Part shown: positions 22,498 to 34,251 of the stretch, in pieces
Position numbering within the stretch: position 1 is the first letter of the stretch
How the letters are laid out: every line of letters begins with the position of its first letter
From: Linum tenue
Taxonomy: Eukaryota > Streptophyta > Magnoliopsida > Malpighiales > Linaceae
Reading direction: 5' to 3'
NCBI GenBank assembly: GCA_946122785.1
Contig: CAMGYJ010000004.1
Coordinates: 18,622,150-18,686,149 of the forward strand
Length of the DNA stretch: 64,000 nt
Program-made: the position numbers and the translations under genes
Notes under the pieces: model-generated
The model's input: only the letters and a program-made list of their open reading frames with translations
The model's database searches: none
Told to the model about the DNA's origin: nothing

Positions 22498-24146
22498 TTC
22501 TACATCATCGGCAGGAAGTGCTGAAGCCGGTAGTGGTTCCTCTTGCCTGTCCGGGGCAGGTATAGCCGATGTCGGCTTGCCAGACCTGGTAAAGATGGCA
22601 TCCAGCTGCTGGTGAGGCTCGCGAGGATTCGGGATGGTGGTGGCAGGTAGAGTTCCCGATGCCCTGGTATTATTCTAGCGGGCTATTCCTCCAATCTGAT
22701 GCTGGTGGTCCTGCAATATGGCACCTTGGTTCCTCTGACCTGCCTCCAACGAGGCGATGTTCTGGTCGATCCTAGCGAAATTGGCCTGGCTGGTAGTCAT
22801 GAATGCCGCTAAAATGTTATTTTGCTCCGTCATCTGATTATCTGGAGCTGGAGCTGCTGCTGGCTCGGCATACTGATGTTGAGGCTGCTGAAATGGTTGC
22901 CCCTGCCTAGGCTGGTAAGGCTGCTGCTGAGGAACTGGCCCCTGTCTGGCATGGAAAGGCTGCCTATGCTAAAAACCACCCGCTGGTGCTGGGAAACCAG
23001 GTGGTTTAGTGGTGTTGCTATTCCAAGAAAAGTTGGGATGCTGGTGCCACCCCTCATTGTATGTATTGCTGTATGGATCAAGGCGCTGAGCATTGGCGAT
23101 GAAGTCCAACTGCTCTTGGGGAGTAGAAGACTCCCGCAGAACCTGGCAGTCTTCCACCAGATGGTTCGAGCTCTCACACCACTGACATTGAGCTACTAGA
23201 GGAACAACCAAACCTCTGCCCGAAATAAGACTGTTGGGCTGCTTCAATGTCTGCACTAACTCGGCCACCTCCCGCTCTAGCCCAGACCTGGCCTCCATGG
23301 CGTGCACACCTCGATCTCGGGAATTCCTACCTCTGGTGCTATGTCCCCATGAATGATCTTTGGCTGCCAAGGTACTGATCATCTGGTTCAGCTCGGGTGG
23401 AGTCTTAGTAAGAATATCCCCTCCTGGGCATAGAGACTCAATCACCCTCTGGCTTTCCGGAGAGAGAGCACTGTAGAAGTTCCCCACGGTGAATGCATCA
23501 CTGAAGCCATGATGGGGACACTGCCAGAATACCTGTGCACGAACTTGTTGGCCAGATCGTCCCAAGAAGTAATGGACAATGGGGGATGGGTCTCCAACCA
23601 CCTCTTAGCATGCCCCACCAGAGAATGGGGGAAGAGGTGAAGGCGGATCGCATCATCAGGGACACCGTTCATCTTGAACTCGTTCTTTAGCTGCAGGAAA
23701 TGGGAAAGATGCACCCTTGCCTCCTCATCCTTCAAGCCATGAAACTGGATAGAGGATGTAATGAGTTGAATCCAGCATGGCTTGATCTCGAAATTATTTG
23801 CTGGAATAGGTGGATAGAGGATGACTGGGCGGATATCAGCGACCCGTGGAGTGTAGTAGTACTCCAAGGTGAGACGCGGCGACGGTGGTTGATGATGAAC
23901 CCCATCTGCCTGGGGTATGGGGTTGTTCCCCAAGATCTAATTCACCGAGGGAACCTGGAGAGGTATCCCCTGGGGCTGGTTATGTTCGCCTTCCATCTCG
24001 TACTCGTCCTCGGAATCGCTGCTCAAGTGGTCGTCTATGCGCTCCACCGTAGCCAGTCTAGCTCGCTGTTGCCTCCTAAGTTGGCGACAGGTGCGTTCAA
24101 GCTCCGGATCCAATTGCAGTAAACCTCCTGACTGGCTACGGGTCAT
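22498..24146 (-). pseudogene. E1 gag polyprotein region
   Basis: The leader ORF begins at 24146 (MTRSQSGGLLQLDPELERTC) and stops after 69 codons at a TAG (23937-23939). Gag continues in the same frame through DIRPVILYPPIPANNFEIKP, FHGLKDEEARVHLSHFLQL and DDAIRLHLFPHSLVGHAKRW, the Retrotrans_gag domain. An internal deletion of more than 100 bp (near 23530) fuses FVHRY to the segment before HGFSDAFTVGNFYSALSPES. Further on are a single CCHC-like cluster (CQWCESSNHLVEDC) and a Gln/Pro-rich region. Stops occur near 22970 and 22677. E2 has the undeleted version. Confidence 0.85.
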
Positions 24147-24263
24147 GCACTACCTGCACACAGTCAAGCAGAAAACCCGTGAAGGCACAAGTGTGACAAA
24201 GCAAACAATGCTAAAAAGAAAAGCTAAATTAACAGAAATCACATTTCTTCAACAACCTAGCCG

Positions 24264-24282
24264 TCCCCCGGAAACGGCGCCA
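24264..24282 (-). other. E1 primer binding site (tRNA-Asp type)
   Basis: Complement reads tggcgccgtttccggggga, five bases inside the 5' LTR end. It is complementary to the tRNA-Asp 3' end, as in Athila, with small changes relative to E2's cleaner site. Confidence 0.85.
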
Positions 24283-24288
24283 AAAATT

Positions 24289-25641
24289 TGACTCGCTCCT
24301 ACCGTCACTCTAGAAAATGACCAAGTGTAACCACCTCCTAAAGCGTAGTATAGCGGGTTTGGGTTTTAATGTCAACCCGGGTCCTAAGTGTGATGACTAC
24401 TTCGTGAGTTCTTATTATTTAGCAGTGGAAAGATCCAAACAAGCAAACAAGCAAAGCAGGTAAAAAGGTTGTTTTCAAGTCAAGAGAGGTCAGCCGGATA
24501 TAGTTCCCCCTAGACTGCAGTTAAGCCAGATTGTAATTTACCAAGTTTTTATTCCAATGATAGTTATACTGCGAGAGGTTCTTAAACAGTCTGAGTCTCG
24601 ACTAAAGGTCTCCAGACCCTCTCAATCTGAGTCCCCAGCGGGCGACTAACCTCCACTGGAGTAAACAGATTGAGGCCCTAACGAACCAAACCTCCACTAC
24701 CGAAGTAAATCCGGTACAGAATAGTGAATTGACTCCTCGACTAAAGTCGCCAATTTACTACCTTCAATCAAGGGTGCTCTATCAACCTAGGCAGATATTC
24801 TCTTTCTAGGCTAAAGTAGAAATAACAGGAATTTGATCAGGATTCATGCCATTCAACAATTCAAACCTCAATTGAATATAATCAAATCATAGAATCTGTA
24901 CTTGGGTTCATACAATCAGACCTAACATACAAATCTAGGGTTCCTCATACCCAGGTGAATAAGAAAGTTACTCCATAGAGAGAGATGGGAAATCTAGATC
25001 AGATGCGGAAACCATACTGTGAAGGATGACTATCTGCTTCTGGCACTCAATCAGCTCTCCTCCAAGCTCAAGTCGGGCTCCAATGGTGATGGAGATCGAT
25101 CAAGGACACTTGCAGAATCAGGTTTGTCACTTTCTCTCTCTAGGTAGCGCTTTTTCTCTCTAAAACTCGGAACCCTTCACTTTTGCCCTTCTTTTCCCTT
25201 AAGAGGCTGTCTGACGCGATCCCCGGCCTGAATACCCGGTCGGGTATTTTAAGTGGAGACCGAGTATTATCAAAACGCACCGTCGGGGAACAGGGGAAAA
25301 TCCCCGGTCAAGGCCAAGAATACCCGACCGGGGATTTTTGATTACTGCCCGGGCCCCCTTCTGCTTCTCAAACGCCCAAAAGAGGTTTTCCCCGGTCTGC
25401 TCCGAATAATACCCGGTCGGGTATTTCTGCCCTTGGCCGGGTATTTTGCTCCTCCAGCACACTTCAACCCAAACGTGCTCCTTTCGACCCGAAACTCGTT
25501 TCTTCGCCTCGATGCCAACGCCAAGCCCTGAAATATGACATAAACGCACAACCTAGCGTGAAATCGGCTTAAAACACGAGAATCAACATCTCAAACGGCT
25601 CAAGAATAGGGGTAAAAACATGTGCCATCAATGGTCTATCA
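24289..25641 (-). repeat. E1 5' LTR
   Basis: 1,353 bp, starting tgatagacc at 25641 on the minus strand. It would carry the promoter. The inverted-repeat cluster lies at 25222-25447, about 190-420 bp from the LTR start. No clear TATA box follows it. Confidence 0.92.
25222..25447 (-). promoter_or_regulatory. U3 inverted-repeat cluster, motif type A (5' LTR copy)
   Basis: The same cluster as 19568-19793, with motifs such as atacccggtcgggtat and aatacccgaccgggg. It occupies the expected U3 part of the promoter LTR. Confidence 0.6.
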
Positions 25642-25646
25642 GTGTT

Positions 25647-26314
25647 CTGCTGTATTGAATCTTGCTCTAGATGATGGCCCTTGTTTTACTGCTCAAGTGG
25701 AATACTATAGTATCCCACCTGCCTGTTATACTTGCAACTGCTTTGGGCATGATTGTAGTAAAAATTCTCATTTTAAAAGGGTTTGAATGCTTAAACTAAG
25801 GAAGTAAGTGAGTAACCAATTGAAGGGGTAGATGCCTCAGTTCCTGTAGTTCAAGATGAAGCTAGTTTGGAAAGATTACATGATGTGACTGCATAGCTCA
25901 ATGTAGAGGCTTTACTGACTGGACCTGTTACTGAATTGGTGGATGTAGAAGTGCATGAAGTAGATTTGCCAACTGTTGCATAACTAAGGGAAAAGGAGTT
26001 ACACACATCTTCTGGGGACAATGGGAAAGAAGGTGAGGTGATGGAATAAAGTGAGTTAGCTTTGGAGGAAGAATTGCAAGAAGTGGTGCAGGGTAGGAAA
26101 AGCCTTAGTCCATAGCTGCTGCAAGACTAGTAAGAGGAAAAAGGGTAATAGTATTTCATGGAGAGGAAGGCTACATTTCCCTAGATATTAATGAGGTGCA
26201 TTCGGTGGCAAGTATCTTAGTCCCATCAACTAAGTCTGAAGCATTATTGACTAAGGGTGGCAAGGGTAGTAAAACTGGTGTTGGGGGAGGGGGTTGTAGG
26301 AAGACTAAGAAGAA
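25647..26314 (+). pseudogene. LINE ORF1, C-terminal part
   Basis: Continuation of the LINE interrupted by E1. The first residues include CYTCNCFGHDCSKNSHFKR, a degenerate CCHC zinc knuckle typical of plant LINE ORF1 proteins with the last cysteine replaced. Many stops follow over the next 600 bp, and no further domain is visible up to the ORF2 start at 26315. Confidence 0.65.
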
Positions 26315-26596
26315 ATGTTAGTGGCCTCCCGGAACATGAGAGGTTTTAATAGAGCCTCCAAACAAGAGTTTATTAGTAAGTGTCTCCGACAACATAACAT
26401 TGATATAATGGCAATAATGGAGACAAGAATTCAATAAAGTAAGGTGGTGGAGATATGTAGAGATCACTTTTCATCCAGGAAGATAATTGATAAATTTGAC
26501 GATTCCCACACCAATAGAATCTAGGTGTTTCATAAGCCAGATTTGAAGATTATCCCTCGAGTCACATAAGAGAATTTCCTGCATATGGAAGTTACT

Positions 26597-27954
26597 TTAT
26601 TCGGGTCCAAATGTACACATTTTACCCCTCATTTCTTATCTGTTATGCTTAGTAGATCACCGTCCCTCGACCTATTTTATGCTAGATTGTCCTTGTTTTG
26701 ATACATTTCAGGTCCTAGCACGTGTGGAAGGGTCGCGGACGAGTTGCGGGACGATTGGAGGTCAAAAAGCGCAATTGCCCCATAATTGTGAAGCGCAGGC
26801 ATCTAGGAAGCAGCCGAAGTTCACGGTCTAGCATTGGAGTTCACGGTCTCCAGGATCGTGAACAGCGAGGTGTCTAGGAGGGTTCCAGAGATCACTGACG
26901 ACCAGGAAGTTCATGGTCTCTAAGACCGTGAACTTTGAGTGCAAACCGTGAACCCTAGAGAGTGAAGCGGTGCGTCTTGGTGACGACACTGAGTTCACAG
27001 ACGAGTTTAGGTGTTCACGGTCGTGAACTGGAAGACCGTGAATTGGGCGCGATCTGGGTATAAATTGGGAGCTAAAAGGTAGAAAAGGGAGAGCTGGTTT
27101 TTGGAGAGGAATTACTTTCTTTCTCTAGGGTTTCAACCCAAAGCACCAAAGGGGAGTTCTAGTGAGAGAGAGAGAGAGAGAGAGATCTTGGAGCTTAATT
27201 GAAGGCATTTATCAAGCTTGGAAGCAAGGAATCAAGCCTAGAAGAAGAAGATGAATATTTGAGGTTTCTTTGTAATCTCTCCTCTCGCTCTCTAGAAACT
27301 CACCCTCTTCTCTTGGGTTTAAGAACCCTAGGTCTAGATTTGGGTTTAATGTTGATGTATGTGACAAACTCCATGATTGATTGATGATTTTACTTAATTG
27401 ATGGATGTTTTCATGAATGGCATGAGTGGGTTTCCATTTTCATGTATTGAGCTTTTGACCTATGAGGGAGATAATCCTCTTAGAGCCCCCTTTTGGTGTC
27501 TTCGGGTCACTCCTATCGTATATTGTCAGGGTAGTCCCCGAGGGAGTTAATTCGACCGATCTCCTAACATTATATGAAACCCTAGGTTGAATAGAGAATT
27601 ACCCATCCATCGATTCATCGTTCCGGGTCATTCCCGAGGGAGTCCATCTCCAAACGGTAGTGTATTTGAGTCTATCGAGTTAGAAGGATACCCAACATCG
27701 ATCCAAAGAACGGACCAAGGACGATTCAACCCAAGAGAGCTCCCCAACTTGTAAATATCTAGGTTAGTGGTTAGTCTAGGTTAGTTAGTTTAGTTTTATT
27801 AATCACTATCCTAGGTTGGCTAGATAACGCACCCTAAACCTGAAGCCTAGATCCTCGTGGTACGATAAATTCTTATTGCTTGCCTGCCCTATGCTACACC
27901 CATTCGGCGTTTATACTTGGCCGTCAATTGGGATTTTGTAGTTAGAACGAGTCA
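26597..27954 (+). mobile_element. Solo LTR of an Athila/Tat-like family
   Basis: A 1,358-bp LTR flanked by perfect 5-bp duplications ttact (26592-26596 and 27955-27959) inside the LINE endonuclease. The start is a mutated ttattcggg followed by tgtacacattttacccc, and it ends cgagtca. It aligns along its length with the solo LTR at 60214-61842, including ggtcctagcacgtgtgg. No internal sequence remains, so the element was removed by LTR-LTR recombination. A purine-rich leader with (ga)n at 27163-27184 follows the promoter region. Confidence 0.88.
26820..27046 (+). promoter_or_regulatory. U3 inverted-repeat cluster, motif type D
   Basis: Repeated half-sites gttcacggtc and gaccgtgaac, several forming close inverted pairs such as gttcacggtcgtgaac. 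The cluster ends about 10 bp before the TATA-like gggtataaattg at 27057-27068, so it sits where an LTR enhancer would. Confidence 0.65.
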
Positions 27955-29107
27955 TTACTAGTAGAGAGGCTAGTAAAATGACAGTGGTATATGGTCCAAA
28001 TGACGAATCTGTCAAAAATAAACATTATTAAAAAATGTGTGCATTGAAAGAATCTAATCAGCCTTGGCTTGTGTTAGGTTATTTCAATGCAATATTAGAA
28101 GTCACAGATGCTTCTAATTGGACACTACCTGGAGCTAGTAGAATGGATTTTCAATAATGGATAGAAGAAATGCATATAGAGGAACACAAGGTCACAGTAA
28201 GAGAAAGATTTAAAAGAAATACAGGAGTTGGTTTTCCTCAACCCATCTTATTCTGACTTAATTGAACAAGAAGTTAAGCTAGCGGCTGAGTGCCTACTAT
28301 ACCAGAAGGCTAAAGAGATATTTTTTAGAGGCAAGGACCCAAACTATTTTGGAGGGTGATCAAAATACAGCTTACTTCCACCAACCTTCAAAGATAAGGA
28401 AACACATCAATACCATCTCGTTGCTAAGAAAGGATAATGGCACAGATGTAACAAATGTAGAGGAGATTGGTAAGGTTGCTGTTGAATTTTACAAGAAACT
28501 GCTAGAGGTGGAAAAATAATAAAGTGCAGGCTTGTTCCATAGAGGACATTTAGGAGTTACTCTTCCATAGATTGTGTCTAAAGAAGAAGGAGCAAGGTTG
28601 TGTGCTAAGGTTTCCAACGAAGAAATAAAAGAAGCTCTATTTGGAATGGGATCAAATCAGGCTCCTGACCATGATGGCCGCACAACTAAGTTCTACAAAG
28701 CTGCTTGGAGCACAGTGGGATAAGAGATGACAGAGGAAGTCTCATCCTTCTTTGAAACAAATTTTCTGCCAAAAGAGATCAACTATACAGTTCTATCCCT
28801 TATTCCTAAGGTACTTGGTGCTGACCATATGAAGTTGTTCAGACCAATTACATATTGTACTGTGCTTTATAAATGCATAGCCAAGATCCTTTCTAATAGG
28901 TTATCTAGAATTCTACATAATCTGATAAGTAAAATCCCGTCAACATTTGTGAATGGTAGGAGCATCTGTGATAACAACCTTTTAGCTTCATAATTGGTGA
29001 ATGGCTATAACAGGAAGCATATATCCCCTAGATGCACCATGAAGATGGATTTGATGAAGGCTTTCGACTTGGTGGATTGGGAGCTTCTTTTAACTGTCCT
29101 GAAAAGC

Positions 29108-30328
29108 CAATGTAGTCAAATGTGTGTTTCTACGCAGAAGCAGAAACATGAGTAAAAACGTAAAAGCGTAGAGTAAAAACGTAATTTTTTTTGTGTATAA
29201 TCGGATTAATCTTCAACAAACTACATGTCTTATGTTGAAAGGTCACTACTCATGTAAATAATCTAATTTGACAAACTTTTAATAGTGGAACAAACTTACA
29301 ACTAAACCAACAATGCAATAAGGAAATAATGAGGCTTCTTCATTCATAAAAAAATATAACCAATTAACAACTACACTCCATTTATTGACCATTTTGTTTA
29401 TTTTGGATGTCAAATTAAATAGGATTACTGTGATTTCTTTTATTATAACGTTCTTTATCCATTGAACGCGATAAATCAGATTATTGATAAATATTAATAG
29501 CTTAAGTCTCACATAAAACAGCACCGCAATCATTTAATGAAGTTGTGATGTAACATCCTCATCCCACTTGAACATGTTAATGAAGTTGTGATGTAAAACA
29601 GCACCGCATCAAGATGACGTCATCCCAACATTTGAGTGATTTTTAAATATGAAGTAATCGTTGAATTGATTAACTACGGCATGAGAAAGTATTTGATTAA
29701 TTGAGTTGTGGTTAAACTAATTTTAAATGTAAAATAATGTGAAGTGAATTGAAAGATGAAGGGCTTAATTGTAACCATTGGAAAATTGGATGGTTTAAGT
29801 GGCAACCAAGTTTTCATTTTGCAGCAAAGCATTGAGTTCAAAAGAGGATAACAATAAAACTTGTCGTTGGATCGTCTTCAAATTTGTAGGACACGTTCCA
29901 TACCTTCTAGGATCCTATCCAACCGTTCGGATCTTTGTTATGATTTCTGGTTCATCGATAATGTTAATGGTCAGACAGGGTGCAACCTTGTTTTCCAATA
30001 GCTGAATAGTTGGTTCCAAGGAGGATTCCAGAGAAACCAACCGTTGGATTGTCTCAAAACTTTAAGGATAGATTTAAGACTTATTGTAGGTTAATTTGAC
30101 CGTAGGGATCGATGTTCTAATTGCTGGTTTATTGAGAGAGAGGGTTTGAAATTGGTTGGAATTCCTTCAACTAGAAACGTACAAAAATGGATAAAAATGC
30201 GTTTTTGACCGTTGTTTTTAACGTTTTTACACACAATACGTTTTTATATAGAAGCTGAAGCATTTTGCCTAGTCAATAACTTAAAATTGTGCATTTTGCG
30301 TTTTAAGACGCATTTTTTTACTACATTG
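29108..30328. mobile_element. hAT-like non-autonomous element
   Basis: Short terminal inverted repeats caatgtagt and actacattg border a 1.2-kb AT-rich interior without coding capacity. The flanking 8-mers tgaaaagc and ctaaaagc match at six of eight positions and fit a hAT-type duplication. The LINE reverse-transcriptase frame resumes directly after it. The interior contains a duplicated taatgaagttgtgatgtaa (near 29536 and 29579). No transposase is present, so the family call rests on end sequence and duplication length. Confidence 0.6.
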
Positions 30329-30465
30329 CTAAAAGCTATGTGTATCCCCTCCTAGTTTGTAGATTGTATAAACACTTGTATCACCACACCTAGATTCAGT
30401 GTTGTTGTAAATGGAGACACTTGTGGGTATTTTCTAGCACAAAAATGGCTCATACAGGGGGATTT

Positions 30466-31700
30466 TCTAGCAGTGAAACTTTAATGCAGGTTCAAACAAA
30501 CAAAAACACAAAGCAAGTTAAACGGTTGTTTCAAGTCAAGAAAGGTCACCCGGATATGGTTCCCCCTAGACTGCAGTTAAGCCGGATTGCAATTTACCAA
30601 GTTCAATTTCTATGATAGTTATACTGCGGAAGGTTCTTAAACAGTCTGAAGTCTCGACTAAAGATCTTCAGACCCTCTCAATCTGAGTCTGTAGCGGGCG
30701 ACTAACCTCCACCGGAGTAAACAGATTGAGGCCCTAACAAACCAAACCTACACTACCGAAGTAACTTCGGTACAGAATAGTAAATTGGCTCCTCGACTAA
30801 AGTCACCAATTCACTACCTTCAATTAAGGGTGCTCTATCAACCTAGGCAGATATTCTCATTCTAGGTTAAAGCAGAAACAACAGGAATTTGATCAGGATT
30901 CATGCCATTCAATCATTTAAACCTCAATTAGATATAATCAAATCATAGAATCAGTACTTGGGTTCATACAATCAAACCTAACATACAAATCTAGGGTTCT
31001 CCATACCCAGATGAATGGGAGAACTACTCCATAGAGAAAAAAGCAAAAGCAGATTCAGATGCGGAAACCATACTGTGAAGGATGGATTTCAGCTCCTGGT
31101 CGTTGATCGGCACTCCTCCAAGCTCAAGCCAAGCCCCAATGGTGATGAAGATCAAGCTAGGGCACTTGGGAACTCTTGTTCGTCGCTTTCTCTCTCTAGG
31201 AATCGCTCTGTCTCTCTAAAACTCGAATCCCCTTCTCTTTTGGCTGAAATCTGCCTAAAAGGGCATCACTGGGCAAAACACGGTCGAGGGCACGGCCGTG
31301 CTTTGCTCCAGCCCGCCCGTGCCTTGCCACGTGTTAAAAACACGGGCTGCTGCTTTGGGAAAACACGGGCGTGTTTTATGATGGACACGGCCGTGTTTTG
31401 GGTCAGTCCCGCCCGTTTTTTGAGCTGGTGTAGGAAAAACGTGAAGAAAGCCTCGGCAGTAAAAGCACGGTCCAGGAACACGGCCGTGCTTTGAATTAGG
31501 CGCGCCCGTGCTTTGGCTCCAGCTCGACCGAATGACTTCCGAATGCCCCGAAACTCGTGCTTGGCCTTTCCTTCGACGTCCGGGACCTGAAATGTGACAA
31601 AGTATCACAACCCGGCGTAAAATAGGCCAAAAATACATGACTATGCCCCACAAACGGATAAGAACTAAGGGTGCAAACATGTGCAATTTCATCGTTATCA
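30466..31700 (-). repeat. E2 3' LTR (truncated)
   Basis: On the minus strand it starts tgataacgatg at 31700. Much of its U5-side half is about nine-tenths alike E1's LTR by eye, but the U3 inverted-repeat block is entirely different. Confidence 0.85.
31262..31515 (-). promoter_or_regulatory. U3 inverted-repeat cluster, motif type B
   Basis: Repeated aaacacgg and ccgtgtttt half-sites and palindromes such as gcacggccgtgc and acacggccgtgt, mixed with gcccgcccgtg. It occupies the position held by the type A cluster in E1. A related block lies inside E2 at 34982-35230 and in the E3 LTR at 45619-45775. Confidence 0.65.
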
Positions 31701-31717
31701 AATTCCCCCACACTTAA
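31701..31717 (-). other. E2 polypurine tract
   Basis: Complement reads ttaagtgtgggggaatt at the 3' LTR border, identical in core to that of E1. Confidence 0.85.
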
Positions 31718-31905
31718 CCGTTTGCTTGTACCCAAGCAAACCAAGTCAGACACCAGGTAAGCTCAAAACGTTTCAATCAAGCAGGCTTTAGGGCAAATCA
31801 TATCGGCAAAAAACACGTGGATCATACTGGCTTTCGATCATTAACACATGGCAACTCCAAAGAGAACCACCACCTCTGCACATTTTTCAACCACATGCCC
31901 ATTTT

Positions 31906-31981
31906 GGTGGTGGCTCTCTTTTGCTTTCATTTTTTTTTCCTTTGATTTTCTTTATTTTTTTTTCTTAAGAGAACCACCACC
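31906..31981 (-). other. Hairpin with purine-rich loop, E2
   Basis: ggtggtgg (31906-31913) pairs with ccaccacc (31974-31981) around a T-rich plus-strand loop of about 60 bases. A second agaaccaccacc copy at 31863-31873 could pair instead. The stem differs from that of E1 and E3, while the position and loop character are the same. Confidence 0.5.
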
Positions 31982-32572
31982 TCTGCACATTTTCAACCAC
32001 ATGCCCAACTTTTAAGCACTACCTCCAACCCTCACATTACATTTAGCAGAAACAGCAGAAAATATGTAAAAACCACTCTGTGGAACCTTCTAAAAGATGC
32101 AAAAGGGCGATTTTTTCATTTCAGACCGAAAGAAAGGATAACACACGACACAAAGGGGCTGACAAGGGGATATGACACATCAGGAATGTCAATTTGGTCG
32201 TGTGCTAATCCTACGCCTCCATCATCTTAGCTAGTGACAACGTAAATGCTACACATCATGGAAGAGGGATCTATCGCACAAGAAAGAAACGAGCAGGCTC
32301 AAATCTCACATGGCTACCTATATGCTCTATCTCTCATTCTGATTCCCTGAACTAGATGCATAAATGACTGTCAAAAGCAGGTGATCAAATCCAAGTCACA
32401 GTTGGTAAGCAAACAGTTGAAAACTGAACCCCTACACAACTCTACTACACATCTCAGTCATCATAATAGGCTATCTTAGTCACACTCAAGTTGTCATGCG
32501 TCAAGTCAAAAGCCATTCAATTCACTAATCACATCCACAGTGCCAATACGATCAATCATCAAGCAAACAGCA

Positions 32573-32626
32573 GTGCTTGGAGCCCTCAAATCTCGAGATT
32601 TGGACAGCGGACTAGTCTCCAAGCAC
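32573..32626 (-). other. Conserved structured element, E2 copy a
   Basis: Outer stem gtgcttggag/ctccaagcac, inner hairpin caaatc-tcga-gatttg, core gacagcggacta. It lies between the third ORF and the 3' LTR, the same site as in E1 and E3. Confidence 0.7.
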
Positions 32627-32654
32627 CCATACACACGTTCCAATTAATACAAAG

Positions 32655-32675
32655 AACCCCCCCCCCCACACTTAA
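32655..32675 (-). other. Second polypurine-like tract, E2
   Basis: Complement has ttaagtgtgg followed by a run of G (about 12 Gs in all). It lies about 0.95 kb upstream of the 3' polypurine tract. Confidence 0.55.
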
Positions 32676-32813
32676 ATGCGACAATGTCCTCAATGGAGCA
32701 GATGGAAGGGGAACGATGTTACCGTGAAATGAGATCAGGAACGGAGATTGGGAGGCAGACCAGTCAATAGCAGGGGACTGGAAGGGGAACCAGTTCGAGG
32801 CACAGAGCTAAAG

Positions 32814-34184
32814 TCAACACAAGACACACACTAGGTGAAAGAACCGGAGTCCCAAGTCTACAATCCAAAATAAAATAAAACAAAACCAAACGAAACAACA
32901 AGAACATGGAGTCTCCGTCTGGACAAGAAAGCACGACCATAACCAGGCACTCTCTCCACTAGAATGCATCGCCACCATCGCCGGAAGGTGGGGATACTCG
33001 TCCTCATACCCCGGGGACTGCACGAAGGGGTAGTGAACTGCGTTCGGGTCCAGGCCCAGGTATGACATGATGTAGTGCTGGCTGGACATCAGACGACGGC
33101 CGCGGTCCCGCTCACGATCGAGGTGGGTGTGAAGGCGCTCCTGGCCGGCCAGAATGCGCTCGTTCTGCTGAGCGATGGCCGCCAACTGATCAGAGATGGG
33201 CACCACGGGAGGAGGAGACCCAGGAGCAGGAGACCTGGGTGCAGCGGAGGGGCTCGCGGGAGCCTGGGTACGAGGAACAGTACGGCGGGGAACCCGGCGT
33301 CCCCCAGCTACGCTGGACTCCGGCTGGTCTCCCTCTGCAGGTGCCGGTGGGCGAGGGAGACCCAAAATCCAGTGCACACGCCCTTGGTGAGCCACCAAAT
33401 GCTGGGCGCGGAGGGTGGCCTCGCCGAGCGGGGTTGGTCCTTGGACCTGGGTCATTCCGATGAAGTCGACCCCGTAGTAGCGGGCCAAGGCGGTGATCAC
33501 CGGGCCACAGACAAGGTCGCGATCCTGGCCAGCTGCGGCTTTTCCGAATGTTCGGGCGAGCACTGAGCCCTGCTGGATGGAGTCCTCAGAGCGACTCATC
33601 GCCTGCATGAAGAACAGGGTCCGGAGGGTGACCCGGTTGGCCGAGCTCTTGCTGGGAGTGTAGGAACAGGCGAGCAGGTGGTTGAGGATGCGCCACTCCG
33701 GCCGGAGGAGAGAAGCCCGCGTCTGGCTGGCGATGTATTGCTCGTCCACGTGGTTGGGCAGGCAGATCCGCTGGAAATAAGCCTGGCACGGAAAGTCGGT
33801 GGGATCAGTGATGTCCAAGTGCAAGCGCCCGCCGCTGGCGTGCGGCGAGTTGAGCCTAAGTGCATTGGCGAACTCCCAGTAACTGACGGAGTGCTCCACC
33901 CCGCCGAGTGTGAACTGAACCGCACCAGCATGGTCGGCGGACCCCTTCGAGGAGTGGCGGAAGGAAGCGTAGAACTCCTAAACGAGCTCCTGGTAGGTCG
34001 GCTCGGCGAGGCAGAGAAGGCGCTGCCAACCATAGGGGCGAACAACGGCCTCCATCTGCGGCCTGGCATGAAGCGCCTCAAACACCCCAAAATCGAGGTG
34101 CAGGTGCTCGGAGATGGTGCGGTTACGGATGTTCTGCAGTAGATGGCGCTGGGTGATGCTCAACTGGTCGAGGTAGTCTTCCAT
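32814..34184 (-). pseudogene. Third ORF of E2 (Transposase_32-like, env position)
   Basis: The frame starts at 34184 (MEDYLDQLSITQRHLL) and runs 457 codons to 32814, broken only by a TAG at 33978-33980. It contains FEALHARPQMEAVVRPYGW, HSVSYWEFANALRLNSPHAS, PEWRILNHLLACSYTPSKSS and ITALARYYGVDFIGMTQVQ. This resembles the putative plant transposon protein domain (Pfam Transposase_32) found downstream of pol in Athila-like elements. Later come a Pro/Ala-rich stretch, LAAIAQQNERILAGQERLHT and a strongly hydrophobic Trp/Phe/Cys-rich end that could span a membrane. Role unknown; the position matches the env-like gene of Athila. A splice-acceptor-like tttgcag lies five bases before the ATG. Confidence 0.6.
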
Positions 34185-34251
34185 GATCCTGCAAAGCACA
34201 AGGATGTACAAGTGGCAAACAAGCAAACAGGGTCAATGTTAGTCAAAACGA

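Larger units (their letters stand above)
18643..25641 (-). mobile_element. Athila-like Ty3/gypsy retrotransposon E1, deletion derivative
   Basis: A 6,999-bp element on the minus strand with perfect 5-bp target duplications gtgtt (18638-18642 and 25642-25646). LTRs of about 1.35 kb begin tg and end ca. The primer binding site next to the 5' LTR has the ggcgcc-containing tRNA-Asp type used by Athila, and a purine tract borders the 3' LTR. The interior holds gag and protease, then jumps to the last residues of pol; RT, RNase H and integrase are missing, as is the third ORF found in E2. The two LTRs differ at more than a dozen places in the first 400 bp, so the insertion is not very recent. It lies inside LINE ORF1. 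Confidence 0.92.
26315..30465 (+). pseudogene. LINE ORF2 (endonuclease and reverse transcriptase), three times interrupted
   Basis: ATG at 26315 opens the apurinic endonuclease domain (SRNMRGFNRASKQEFISKC, then DIMAIMETRIQ). The rest of this domain resumes after the solo LTR at 27970 (TVVYGPNDESVKNK, WLVLGYFNAILEVTDAS). The reverse transcriptase begins near 28620 (EEIKEALFGMGSNQAPDHDG), with the fullest frame at 28727-28993 (VLSLIPKVLGADHMKLFRPI), then KMDLMKAFDLVDWELLLTVL up to 29107. After the hAT-like insertion, 30329-30460 reads PRFSVVVNGDT. The copy then stops where E2 begins, before the catalytic YxDD. Numerous stops make it non-functional. A TAA after MDFQ is shared with the copy at 17402-17665. 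Confidence 0.82.

Noticed and set aside
22184..22615. Plus-strand ORF opposite the E1 protease
   Set aside because: A shadow of the minus-strand gag-protease coding sequence, without family resemblance.
31015..31713. ORFs on both strands across the E2 LTR
   Set aside because: They come from GC-rich palindromic repeats in U3, which read open in several frames. LTR sequence is not expected to encode them.
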